Below are positions 36,494-45,104 of a stretch of 64,000 nt of DNA, piece by piece. The DNA is from Methylacidiphilum caldifontis (lineage in GTDB: Bacteria > Verrucomicrobiota > Verrucomicrobiia > Methylacidiphilales > Methylacidiphilaceae), in assembly GCF_017310505.1 (NCBI RefSeq), contig NZ_CP065957.1:1798001-1862000 (forward strand). The letters run 5' to 3'. The notes under the pieces are model-generated. The model saw only the letters and a list, made by a program, of their open reading frames with translations. It made no database searches and was not told the DNA's origin. Position numbers and translations under genes: made by a program. Positions within the stretch are counted from its first letter, which is position 1. Each line of letters begins with the position of its first letter.

Positions 36494-38845
36494 ATGGACA
36501 CAAAGGATCGATCTTTCAGTGCTTGGCATCTTCATTTAAGAGGCAAAGTCCAAGGAGTTGGTTTTCGTCCTTTTGTTTATCGTTTAGCCAAGGAAAAAAA
36601 ACTTGGTGGTTGGGTAAGTAATGATACCGATGGAGTGCATATTTATGTAGAAGGAGAGAAAGAGAAACTGCAAGATTTTTATCTCTTTGTCATAACCCAT
36701 TATCCTCCTATTGCTTTGGTTACAGAATCAAGTTATCAGGAAGTGCCTGTTCAAGGATATAAGGATTTTTTTATAAAAGAGAGTTTAAAAGAAGGAAGTA
36801 GTTCTGTTCTTCTTTTGCCTGATCTAGACGTTTGTGAACAATGCATTCAAGAGCTTCATTGTCCAACCGATCGAAGGTATGGTTATCCTTTTATTACCTG
36901 CACGCAATGTGGACCACGTTACTCGATTATCTTTGCTCTTCCCTATGATCGACAAAGAACGTCCATGGAACCATTTAAGATGTGTGAAGACTGTCAAAGG
37001 GAATATCAAAACCCTTTGGATAGAAGATTTTTTTCTCAAACCAATTCCTGTAAAAAATGTGGAATAGAGCTAAGCCTCAGCGACAATCTAAAAACGAACT
37101 TTTCTTATGGGGAACAAACAATTAATCAAGCAGCGGAGGCGATTTTAAAAGGAGAAATTGTTGCCGTAAAAGGAATTGGTGGATTTCTTCTGATAGCCGA
37201 TGCGGGAAATGAACAAACATTGAAAAGATTGAGAGAAAAAAAGAAAAGACCTCATAAACCCTTCGCCTTAATGTTTTTGGATATACAATCCGTTAAAAAA
37301 GAGGTCGAACTGAGTGACGAAGATCAGAAATTGTTGAATTCAAGATCAAAACCGATTGTTATTTTGGATCGAAAAAAGGGAAACCATAGCTTGGTTAGCC
37401 AATTAGTTGCTCCTGGACAGGATACATTAGGAGTTATGCTTGCCTATAGCCCTCTGCATATTCTTTTGTTAGAACATGTAGGGAAACCCGTTGTAGCCAC
37501 AAGTGCAAACATTTCAGGAAGTCCTATTCTTTCAATGGATCAAGAAATTTATACCCGGTTAGGGCACCTGGTAGATAAGGTTTTAAGCCACAATCGACAA
37601 ATTATTGTAGCTCAGGATGACTCCGTGGTTATTTCGTCTCCATTTTATAAACAACCGATATTTTTGCGCAGGAGTCGATCTTATGCCCCTTTTTATGCTC
37701 ATGAAAATTTGAGATTGGATAAGAAGATTTCCTTGTTAGCTCTGGGTGCTGATCAAAAAGGATGTTTTTCTCTATGTCATGAGGGAAACATTTATGTTTC
37801 TCAATATTTAGGAAGTTTACAAAATTTTGAATCCGAAGAAAATTATAAAAAGCAATTAAATTACTATTTTCTTCTTTTTAATCTAGATCTTAACTCTCTT
37901 GCCATAGATCTTCACCCAGCTTATCGATCTACTGAAATAGGATTATCTCTGGCGGCGGAAAGAAAAATAACTCCTTTTTATGTTCAACATCATAAGGCTC
38001 ATTTTTGGGCTGTGTTAGCAGAAAACGATCTGATTTATGATCTTGAACCTATACTTGGAGTAATTTGGGATGGGACGGGTTTTGGAGAAGATGGAGCAAT
38101 TTGGGGGGGAGAGTTTTTTCTTTATCAAAATGGAAAGATGAATCGGATAAAACATTTTAGCTATTATCCCCTTCTTTTGGGAGACAAAACCATCAAAGAG
38201 CCTAGGCTTTCTGCATTAGGTATTCTCTGGAAAGTCGGCAAAGAATCCCTTCTAAAAGAAAAGTTTTCTAGCTCAGAATGGCATACCTATCTAAAGCTGT
38301 TAAATCTGAAGCACTATTTTTTGTGTTCCAGTGTAGGAAGACTTTTTGATTGTGTTTGTTCAATGCTTGGGGGTTATGACCTTTCTACATTTGAAGGGCA
38401 GGCTGCGATGGAGGTTCAAAAGCTAGCCACAAGATATGCAAAGTCGTTTGGCTCTTTAGATTGTCTGCCATGGGAAAGATTTGCTTTCATAAAAAAATTA
38501 ATTAGAACTCAACCTCAGATTTCTTTAAATGATTTTTTTGTTTGGTTTACAGAAGCAGTCAATAATCATTGGCCCAAAGAGCAACTCGCTTTTGGATTCC
38601 ATTACTGGCTTTGTTGGATTATTATTCAAATTGCTTCTGCTTTTTGCGTCAAAAAGATAGCTGTTTCAGGGGGAGTTTTTCAAAATGCTCTTTTAGTAGA
38701 TCTACTCCGATTTTTTTGTACAAAAGACTTTGAACTTTATTTTCATCGGCAACTTTCTCCCAATGACGAAAACATCTCTTTAGGTCAACTCATTGCTTTA
38801 GCTCATGAGAAAAAATTTCTCCAAAGAAATTATAAAAATACATGA
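36494..38845 (+). CDS. hypF: Carbamoyltransferase HypF
   Basis: HypF makes the thiocarbamate precursor of the CN ligands of the [NiFe] site. The 783-residue protein has the full domain order: N-terminal acylphosphatase (about 10-95, with VQGVGFRPFVYRLA), two zinc-finger-like Cys clusters (CEQCIQELHC/CTQCG and CEDCQ/CKKCG, about 110-190), a YrdC-like domain (GIGGFLL, RPHKPFALMF, ATSANISG), and the Kae1-like carbamoyltransferase domain (HHKAHFWAV, GTGFGEDGAIWGGEF, GGVFQNALL). Every expected block is present. The gene starts 57 bp after the permease and is on the same strand. Confidence 0.97.
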   Translation: MDTKDRSFSAWHLHLRGKVQGVGFRPFVYRLAKEKKLGGWVSNDTDGVHIYVEGEKEKLQDFYLFVITHYPPIALVTESSYQEVPVQGYKDFFIKESLKEGSSSVLLLPDLDVCEQCIQELHCPTDRRYGYPFITCTQCGPRYSIIFALPYDRQRTSMEPFKMCEDCQREYQNPLDRRFFSQTNSCKKCGIELSLSDNLKTNFSYGEQTINQAAEAILKGEIVAVKGIGGFLLIADAGNEQTLKRLREKKKRPHKPFALMFLDIQSVKKEVELSDEDQKLLNSRSKPIVILDRKKGNHSLVSQLVAPGQDTLGVMLAYSPLHILLLEHVGKPVVATSANISGSPILSMDQEIYTRLGHLVDKVLSHNRQIIVAQDDSVVISSPFYKQPIFLRRSRSYAPFYAHENLRLDKKISLLALGADQKGCFSLCHEGNIYVSQYLGSLQNFESEENYKKQLNYYFLLFNLDLNSLAIDLHPAYRSTEIGLSLAAERKITPFYVQHHKAHFWAVLAENDLIYDLEPILGVIWDGTGFGEDGAIWGGEFFLYQNGKMNRIKHFSYYPLLLGDKTIKEPRLSALGILWKVGKESLLKEKFSSSEWHTYLKLLNLKHYFLCSSVGRLFDCVCSMLGGYDLSTFEGQAAMEVQKLATRYAKSFGSLDCLPWERFAFIKKLIRTQPQISLNDFFVWFTEAVNNHWPKEQLAFGFHYWLCWIIIQIASAFCVKKIAVSGGVFQNALLVDLLRFFCTKDFELYFHRQLSPNDENISLGQLIALAHEKKFLQRNYKNT

Positions 38846-38874
38846 TGAGAGGGAATAAGAGATTTTTGCAACGG

Positions 38875-38903
38875 TTGACATAAAGAGTCAAAAAAAATAC
38901 TTT
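38875..38903 (+). promoter_or_regulatory. Inverted repeat and possible promoter before hypC
   Basis: TTGAC (38875-38879) and GTCAA (38887-38891) form a perfect 5-bp inverted repeat with a 7-nt spacer. The left arm overlaps a perfect -35 TTGACA; a -10-like AATACT lies at 38896-38901 (15-bp spacer). The start codon of hypC is at 38910, so transcription from here would give a nearly leaderless mRNA. hypC also lacks a Shine-Dalgarno. The evidence is suggestive only. Confidence 0.3.
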
Positions 38904-38909
38904 TAACCA

Positions 38910-39230
38910 ATGTGTCTTGCCATTCCAGGGAAGGTTATTGAAATCATTTCGACAAAAGACAGTTCACCATTTTTTCAGTTTGCAGTTGTTGAAATTTCCT
39001 CGGTAAGACGGAAAGTCAATATTGAACTTATTAAAGAGGAAGGAGTTTTACCCGGAGATTGGGTATTGGTTCATGTAGGGTTTGCTTTGGAAAAAATATC
39101 TTACCAAGAAGCTCAAGAACAGCTTCAAATGCTTTCTCTGCTTGGAGAAGAAAAGCAGTTCATTGAGGAGATCCAAGGTTATCGGTTAGGAAAAGAAAGA
39201 GAAGATGGACCGCAAGATAAAGAGCTTTAG
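38910..39230 (+). CDS. hypC: Hydrogenase maturation chaperone HypC/HybG
   Basis: HypC binds HypD, carries the Fe(CN)2CO unit and delivers it to the large subunit. The N-terminus is MCLAIPGKVIEI, with the essential Cys2. The rest (VEISSVRRKVNIELI, PGDWVLVHVGFALEKI) is typical of the OB-fold. The protein has 106 residues, about 25 longer than the usual 75-85; the extra is a charged C-terminal tail with no known role. It lies between hypF and hypD with short gaps. Confidence 0.96.
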   Translation: MCLAIPGKVIEIISTKDSSPFFQFAVVEISSVRRKVNIELIKEEGVLPGDWVLVHVGFALEKISYQEAQEQLQMLSLLGEEKQFIEEIQGYRLGKEREDGPQDKEL

Positions 39231-39262
39231 CCGTTTAATTCAGCGCTTGTTTTAAATATCCG

Positions 39263-40381
39263 ATGCAATTTGTAGATGAATTCCGCAATAAAGAGCTAAT
39301 TCAAAAAACAGCTCAGGAAATCGCTCGTCGAGTAGACCCAAAGATTCAATATCGGATTATGGAAGTTTGTGGGGGGCATACCTTTTCGATTTACCGATTT
39401 GGGCTTCATGAACTTTTACCTCCAAATATTGAGCTTATTCATGGTCCTGGCTGTCCTGTTTGTGTTTTACCGATGGGTAGAATTGATGAGGGAATGTCCT
39501 TGGCTAACGATGACTCGGTGATTTTGACCGCTTTTGGAGACATGATGAGAGTGCCAGGCAAAAAGGGAAGCCCTTTAGAATTAAAAGCTAAAGGAAGGGA
39601 CATTCGAATGATCTACTCTCCATTGGATAATTTGAAATTAGCCATAGAAAACAGGGATAAGAAAATAGTTTTTTTTGCCATTGGTTTTGAAACCACTGCT
39701 CCCTCTACAGCATTAACCTTAATACAAGCGAAGAAGTTAGGAATAAAAAATTTTTTCGTATTTTCCAACCATGTCCTCATTGTCCCTGCTATTAGAGCGA
39801 TTCTCGATTCTCCAGACATGAGAATAGATGGTTTTATTGGACCTGGTCATGTTTCTACCGTTATTGGATGCCAGCCTTATGAATTTATTTCTAAAAATTA
39901 TCGTAAGCCCATAGTGATTTCGGGATTTGAACCTTTGGATCTTTTGGAGTCTATCCTTAAAATTGTTCAACAACTTCAAGAAGGAAGAAATGAAGTAGAA
40001 AATCAATACAACCGTGTCGTGAGATGGGAAGGGAACCGGACTGCTTTAAAAGTTATACAAGAAGTTTTTGAGTTGCGTCCTTATTTTGAGTGGAGAGGCT
40101 TAGGGTTTATATCGCAGTCGGCTTTGAAAATAAATAAAAGCTATGCCCAGTGGGATGCTGAAGAACATTTTCAGTTAAATAGAATTGTTCTGACTGATCC
40201 GAAATCTTCTCAATGTGGGGAAGTGCTCAAGGGGGTGTTAAAACCTTATCAGTGCAAACTTTTTGGCAAAGTTTGTAATCCTGAGCACCCTGTAGGAGCC
40301 CTAATGGTTTCTTCTGAAGGAGCATGTGCCGCTTATTATCAACATACTGGCCGGAAGGAAGGGATCACTGATAGCCTTTAG
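39263..40381 (+). CDS. hypD: Hydrogenase maturation protein HypD
   Basis: HypD is the iron-sulfur scaffold on which Fe(CN)2CO is assembled with HypC and HypE. Conserved Cys motifs are CGGHTFSIYRFGL (about 37-49) and GPGCPVCVLP (about 67-76). The 4Fe-4S-binding C-terminal cluster follows as SQCGEVLKG, CKLFGKVCNPEHPVG and SSEGACAAYY. GFETTAPSTA and GPGHVSTVIG complete the pattern. The product has 372 residues, the usual length. No defects are visible. Confidence 0.97.
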   Translation: MQFVDEFRNKELIQKTAQEIARRVDPKIQYRIMEVCGGHTFSIYRFGLHELLPPNIELIHGPGCPVCVLPMGRIDEGMSLANDDSVILTAFGDMMRVPGKKGSPLELKAKGRDIRMIYSPLDNLKLAIENRDKKIVFFAIGFETTAPSTALTLIQAKKLGIKNFFVFSNHVLIVPAIRAILDSPDMRIDGFIGPGHVSTVIGCQPYEFISKNYRKPIVISGFEPLDLLESILKIVQQLQEGRNEVENQYNRVVRWEGNRTALKVIQEVFELRPYFEWRGLGFISQSALKINKSYAQWDAEEHFQLNRIVLTDPKSSQCGEVLKGVLKPYQCKLFGKVCNPEHPVGALMVSSEGACAAYYQHTGRKEGITDSL

Positions 40382-40451
40382 AGCTTAATGGACGCAAAAG
40401 GTCGAAAGATAAATTTCAATGAAAAGGAAATAAGTGAGAGTTTAATGGATA

Positions 40452-41477
40452 ATGAATAGCGAGCAATTGGGACAACAGATTGAGCTGGCGCATGGATCTG
40501 GGGGAAAATCAACGTATCGGTTAATCAGATCGGCTATTTTACCCGCCTTGAAGAATCCGATTTTGGAAAGTCTTTCTGATGCTGCCGTCGTCGATTATGG
40601 AGCAGGACGAATCGCTCTGACCACGGATAGTTTTGTTGTTCATCCATTAATGTTTTCTGGTGGGTCGATTGGCAAGCTGGCTATTAATGGCACGGTAAAT
40701 GACTTGGCTGTATCGGGAGCCCAACCTCGGGCTATCCTTCTAAGCCTCATTGTTGAAGCAGGTCTTCCCATGGATGTGTTTTTAAGGGAAATTCAGGCTA
40801 TCGCTGAGGCTTCAAGAATAGCTACTGTGCCCGTCATTGGTGGAGATACGAAAGTTGTTGAGCATGGTAAAGGCGATGGTTTATACATAACCACAACAGG
40901 GCTTGGGATTGTTGATCCCAAGGTTAATCTATCCCCACAGAGGATAAAGCCTGGTGATCAAGTCATTGTCTCTGGTCCAATTGGTGATCATGGAATTGCG
41001 ATTCTACTCGCTAGAGGAGAAATTGAATTGGAAGCTAATTTAGGGTCTGACAGCCGACCCTTATGGCCACTGATTAAAGCAATGATTTCGGTTCATCCCG
41101 CTGCGGTCAAATGGATGAGGGATCCCACTCGGGGAGGGGTAGCCACGGCTCTCAACGAACTTTCCAGGGAGATAAAAATGGGAGTTGTCCTCTTTGAGGA
41201 GATGATCCCTTTGAGAGAAGAGGTTAGAGGAGCCTGTGAAATCCTTGGACTTGATCCTCTGCATATTGCTTGTGAAGGGCAGTTTGTAGCAATAGTTGAA
41301 AAAGATTTGCTTTTAGAGATATTAAAAGAACTTAGAAAAGTTCCTGGAGGAGAAGAGGCTACCCACATAGGTGAAATAAGGGAACAACCTGCTGGAGTAG
41401 TCTTGGCTGTGTCTTCTTATGGAGGCAGTCGGCGTGTTGACATGCTTATAGGAGATCCCCTTCCAAGAATATGTTAA
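40452..41477 (+). CDS. hypE: Hydrogenase maturation protein HypE
   Basis: HypE dehydrates the thiocarboxamide on its own C-terminal Cys to thiocyanate, the source of the CN ligand. It belongs to the PurM/AIR synthase fold. The N-terminal AHGSGGKST, the central GGSIGKLAINGTVNDLAVSGA with the metal-binding NDLA, and VIGGDTKVVEHG are all present. The protein ends PRIC, with the required C-terminal Cys. Length is 341 residues. The ATG of the next gene lies inside its final codons (ATGTTAA), so the two are translationally coupled. Confidence 0.97.
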   Translation: MNSEQLGQQIELAHGSGGKSTYRLIRSAILPALKNPILESLSDAAVVDYGAGRIALTTDSFVVHPLMFSGGSIGKLAINGTVNDLAVSGAQPRAILLSLIVEAGLPMDVFLREIQAIAEASRIATVPVIGGDTKVVEHGKGDGLYITTTGLGIVDPKVNLSPQRIKPGDQVIVSGPIGDHGIAILLARGEIELEANLGSDSRPLWPLIKAMISVHPAAVKWMRDPTRGGVATALNELSREIKMGVVLFEEMIPLREEVRGACEILGLDPLHIACEGQFVAIVEKDLLLEILKELRKVPGGEEATHIGEIREQPAGVVLAVSSYGGSRRVDMLIGDPLPRIC

Positions 41478-42871
41478 AGATCCAAATGAACAAGGAGCTT
41501 TTATGGATCAACAAAAGCATTGAACAGAGAAATCAACTCTGCAGGGATTTTTTCCAGCAAGAAGCTTTTCGGCTGGCTCAGATGAGTCAAAAGATCGCTG
41601 AGCGGTTTTTGGATGGAGCAAAAATATTAGCTTTTGGCAAAGGACAGGCTGTTACAGATGCCCAACATATCGCTGTGGAATTTGTACATCCGGTCATTGT
41701 AGGTAAAAGAGCTCTTCCCGCTTTGGATATTTCAGTGGATTTTACCCATTGGCTAAAAGTTTTGTGTTCTTCAAAGGATATTGTATTTGGATTCTCTCCC
41801 CTGGAAGAAGATTCAGCAGTAAAAGAAGCCTTGCAATGGGCTTATTCAAGGGGAGCAATGACATTTTCTTTGCCAGGTAAAGATGGCAGCTATGCTCTTT
41901 GTTCACCGACTACAGATCCTTGGGTATTTCAAGAAATAGTCGAAATGCTTTATCACATGCTCTGGGAAACTGTACATCTTTTTTTTGAACATCGTGAGCT
42001 GGGCCTTGATCTTGAGCAGGCTTCGTTTCTTTATCCTTTTCTTGGACAAGAAAAACAGAAAACTGATCAACTCCTTGAACAGGTTGCTCAATCCATTATG
42101 GCTAAGGCAAAGGAAGTTGAGGTTTTAAGAAAAAAAATTGCTGATGAAGAATCAGAAAAAATTATCCAGGCCATTATTGAGGTTAAAGAAAGGCTAAAAA
42201 AAGGTGGGAAACTTATCCTTATAGGCAATGGGGGTTCAGCAACAGATGCTAACGATTTTCTTTTGGATTTGATTAATCCGCCTATTCCCAATGCTAATCC
42301 CATTCCAGCCATTTCATTGGCCATGGAATCAGCGGTTCTTTCAGCTTTAGCTAATGACATTGGGGTCGAAGTCCTCTTTTCTCGACAACTCCATGCCCAT
42401 GCGAAACCGGATGATGTCGCTATTGTCCTATCCACGAGTGGAGGTTCCAAAAATGTGATCCATGCTCTTGAGGAAGCAAACAAAAGGGAACTATTGACCG
42501 TAGCTTTACTCGGTAATGAAGGCGGAGAAGTTGTCCGAAGACAGTTAGCCCATATTCCCATTGTTGTTCGTTCTGATTATATTCCTCGAATACAGGAAGT
42601 GCAGGCTACGATCTATCACCAGCTTTGCGAAGCTCTTGTTGATTCAGAGCCTATTTTGGAACTATTCGGGTCAAAAAGTTGTCCATTTACAGCAGAGTTG
42701 AGGGAAGAGCTGATTGGACAAAAAAAGAAATTCATCGAATATGATTGTGAGACCGACCTCGAAGCTTTACAAAAGCTTTTTGAAATCACCCAATCAAGAA
42801 GCGTGCCTGTTCTGGTAGAAAACAACAGGGTTATTTCTCTTGGATGGCAGGGAAGAAGTTGCATGATCTGA
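41471..42871 (+). CDS. Fusion of two SIS domains with a UXX-star/glutaredoxin-like domain
   Basis: The 466-residue protein has three parts. Residues about 30-190 are a degenerate SIS domain related to phosphoheptose isomerases (ILAFGKGQAVTDAQHIAVEF). Residues about 205-390 are a second, better-conserved SIS domain (LILIGNGGSATDANDFLLDL, LSTSGGSKNVIHALEEA, VQATIYHQLCEALV), GmhA-like. Residues 396-466 are a thioredoxin-fold domain of the UXX-star group: FGSKSCPFTAELREEL with CPFT (Cys404 at the seleno/Cys position), SRSVPVLVE, and the terminal GWQGRSCMI with Cys464. The gene overlaps hypE by 7 nt, so it is made with the hydrogenase maturation proteins. The enzymatic role is unknown; heptose isomerase activity is doubtful. 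The likely job is an accessory function of hydrogenase maturation or redox control (inference). Confidence 0.85.
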   Translation: MLKIQMNKELLWINKSIEQRNQLCRDFFQQEAFRLAQMSQKIAERFLDGAKILAFGKGQAVTDAQHIAVEFVHPVIVGKRALPALDISVDFTHWLKVLCSSKDIVFGFSPLEEDSAVKEALQWAYSRGAMTFSLPGKDGSYALCSPTTDPWVFQEIVEMLYHMLWETVHLFFEHRELGLDLEQASFLYPFLGQEKQKTDQLLEQVAQSIMAKAKEVEVLRKKIADEESEKIIQAIIEVKERLKKGGKLILIGNGGSATDANDFLLDLINPPIPNANPIPAISLAMESAVLSALANDIGVEVLFSRQLHAHAKPDDVAIVLSTSGGSKNVIHALEEANKRELLTVALLGNEGGEVVRRQLAHIPIVVRSDYIPRIQEVQATIYHQLCEALVDSEPILELFGSKSCPFTAELREELIGQKKKFIEYDCETDLEALQKLFEITQSRSVPVLVENNRVISLGWQGRSCMI

Positions 42872-42904
42872 TCTTTTTTTTCCCATAATACCCTTACCAT
42901 CTAC

Positions 42905-43090
42905 CCCAGAAGGCGTCGCAGTGCCCCCGCCTGCTGTAACCGCATGGTGGTTCAGGGGGTGGTGAAACGGACTTTTCCCTTGAAAAAGTTTTGAAAACTC
43001 TTTATAAGAGAGTCACGCTGCGTCGAAGCACGAAACTCAGGCCATAGCCGTCTAGTCTTGGCGGGAGTAGTTTATTCAATGGGTATAAAG
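42905..43090 (+). ncRNA. Omega-RNA-like scaffold (IS607/TnpB right-end type) without adjacent intact tnpB
   Basis: A GC-rich stretch right after the SIS fusion gene resembles the 3' scaffold of TnpB guide RNAs that I recall from IS607-type elements. Features: AACC (42938-42941) and GGTT (42949-42952) form a hairpin inside a CCTG/CAGG and C-run/G-run stem (42924-42960). A long-range pairing GCAG-TG (about 42918) with CACGCTGC (about 43014) closes the domain. The block ends with GTCTAG and GGCGGGAGTAG (43050-43070), the typical terminal motif, after which about 20 nt would be the guide (from about 43075). It lies upstream of a tnpA remnant, not behind a tnpB, so it is a solo or displaced right end. 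Confidence 0.55.
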
Positions 43091-43162
43091 AGTAACGATT
43101 TGAGTTTATCCTTTTAAGGGCTTGAACAGTTAGGTTGAATTCCAAATTCGATACTCTCCAAT

Positions 43163-43792
43163 ATGGAAAGATTGGTAAGCATTGGTGAAGCCGCCTCGGT
43201 GTTGGGCGTATCGATTACGACGCTGCGCCGCTGGGAGGCGACGGGCAGACTGGACACCGAACACACGGTGAGGCGGCCATCGCTGCTATGACCTGGCCAA
43301 GATCAAGCCTGAATTATTCTGTGCCAAGGCGGACGCTAGCGCCGGACTGTGGCCTATTCACGCCTGTCCAGCCACGGTTAGAAAGATGACCTGGAGCGGC
43401 GAAAACAAGTGCTAGAACTTTATTGTGACCGTCAGGGATGGACTTTTGAGGTCATTGCCAACCTGTGTTGGGCCATGAACTACCTCAAGAAGGGATTGAA
43501 GCGGCTGCTCAATGCCATCCTTGCAAGCCATGTTGACCGACTCGTCATCACGCATGAAGATCGGCTACTGTGCTTCGGCGCGGAACTGGTCTTTGCCATT
43601 TGCGAGGCAAAGAGTGTTGAAATGGCCATTTTCAACTAGGGCGAGAAGACGATTTTCGAGGAAGACTTAGCCAAGGACGTACTGGAGATCATCACAGTGT
43701 TCAGTGCTCGGCTCTGCGGCAACGTTCCTGCAAGAACTTGAAGCTGCTCGATGGCGTGAAGAAAGCGGTTGAGGAGACGCAGGCATGCTGAT
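43163..43792 (+). pseudogene. Broken tnpA serine recombinase of an IS607-type element
   Basis: The start reads MERLVSIGEAASVLGVSITTLRRWEATGRL, a MerR-like DNA-binding head, here split across several short lines of good match. A frameshift near 43270-43285 follows, after which HRCYDLAK resumes. In a further frame TVAYSRLSSHG contains the catalytic Ser of the recombinase, followed by a TAG (43379-43381) where Gln is expected, and then KDDLERRKQVLELYC. A further stop (TAG after AIFN at 43637-43639) interrupts before the FEEDLAKDVLEIITVFSARL block. A frameshift leads to the C-terminal KKAVEETQAC and TGA at 43790-43792. There are at least two frameshifts and three stops, so it cannot be functional. 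GC is well above that of its surroundings. Confidence 0.88.
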
Positions 43793-44618
43793 GACTTACA
43801 TAATCGCCCTTGATCCCAACAACACGCAGGCAACCTACTTTGCCCGTGCCGCTGGCACTGCGCCGACAGCTTGGGTGCCATCAAGCGCGAGCTTTTCTCT
43901 TGTATGCAGAACGTCAGCAAATGCGCCCTGCAGATGGCGATCATTTAGCTAGTCGAAGCGTTCATGAACTTTTGGATCGGGTGGGCGAAAATCCCTAAGC
44001 CTAGGGGAAAAGGCCGCGCGGAAAACAAAGGCACGGTTGGGATGGATTTGGGCGTTGCGGCCCAGGCGACGCTCTTGACGGGAGAGACCCTCCTCGGCCC
44101 AAAGGACGAACACGGCCTTGCTCAAGCGTCTGCTCAGGCTCTTGTGCCGTCTTTCGCGCAACTGGGCGAAGGCGTGTATAAAGCAGACATAGCTTTACGC
44201 TCGCATCGCCAAACATCTGACAGGAGGCCCTGCACAAGCTTATATCCAGCCTCAGCCGGCGATTCCACACCATCGCCATCGAGGTGCTGAATGCGCGTGG
44301 GAGGGGCAGAAACCGCCCTCTGGCTCGATCTATTGCCAACATGGGCTTTTTCGAGTTCCGGCGACAGTTGGAATACAAGCCCGAACGGCACGGCGGCTTG
44401 GTGCTTGTGGCGGATCGGTTCTTCGCCAGTAGCTAAGAGGTGCTCCGCGTGCGGGTAGGCGATCGATGTGCTGCCGTTATCGACGCGGAAAGGGGCATGA
44501 CCGGCTCGTGACACACGCCGGAGGTCAAGCCTGTAGAGAGAAAGGCTCTGGATTCAGTCACAAGGCCGAAGTAAAACCGGTCTCGATAAAGAAGGAAGTT
44601 AGCTCTGTTGCTGTTTGA
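43785..44618 (+). pseudogene. Broken tnpB (RNA-guided nuclease) of the same IS607-type element
   Basis: The start ATG overlaps the tnpA stop, the normal IS607 arrangement. MLMTYIIALDPNNTQATYF is the family N-terminus. Then the frame is lost and the middle is largely deleted. The fragments QNVSKCALQMAII, MNFWIGWAKIPK, and GTVGMDLGVAAQATLLTGE (RuvC I with its catalytic Asp) survive in shifted frames, followed by ALHKLI, RFHTIAIEVLN, RSIANMGFFEFRRQLEYK and LVLVADRFFASS. Stops interrupt the last stretch. The zinc ribbon and final RuvC Asp are not intact. Remaining length is about half of a normal tnpB. The gene ends at TGA 44616-44618. Confidence 0.88.
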
Positions 44619-45104
44619 GCTGGAATGAGTAAGTCTGATGAAACAGTTTTCTTTTTGGATATAGGTCGTTATATAAAAGTTAGACAAATATGTATGCGAC
44701 CTTTATGGCTAGGGAGTTTTTTTATTGTTTCAGCTAAGAATTTCAACAAAGACTGTCAAAGAATGAGCTATAGAAAGTGTTGATAAGTTCATCCGAGCTA
44801 TAGGCAAAAGATTACTTTAGGAACATTACCCTGAATTTTACCAATAATGAGAAGATTAGGGTGGGAAGATAGAAAAGCTTAAATTAAGACAAAAGATAAG
44901 AATGAGTTCTTTGAGCATTATTATGCCTATGTTTACTGAGAGTATTGATGGGATTTAGAAAAGAATGAATAATTTTTTAAAATCAAGCAATGCAAGATGG
45001 AAAAGATCAAAATTGGATTTTTCCAGCAAAGGATATTACAGATTTCTACCGAGAAATTAAAAATAGTATTGACATAGATAAGAAAAAAATCCAATGAAAG
45101 AGGA
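44619..45104. other. Gene-free stretch after the IS607 remnant
   Basis: There is no convincing ORF, RNA or repeat in this AT-rich stretch. A TATGGCTAGGGAGT near 44705 is weakly like an eroded version of the GGCGGGAGTAG right-end motif seen at 43060 and might mark the old right end of the element. A TTGACA at 45069-45074 could be a -35 for the following small gene, but no good -10 is visible. Confidence 0.4.

Noticed and set aside
42088-42561. 157-residue minus-strand frame
   Set aside because: It is the antisense of the second SIS domain and has a low-complexity Ser-rich composition.
44001-44514. Overlapping minus-strand frames of about 125 residues in the tnpB region
   Set aside because: They are antisense to recognisable TnpB fragments in GC-rich sequence, where spurious frames are common.
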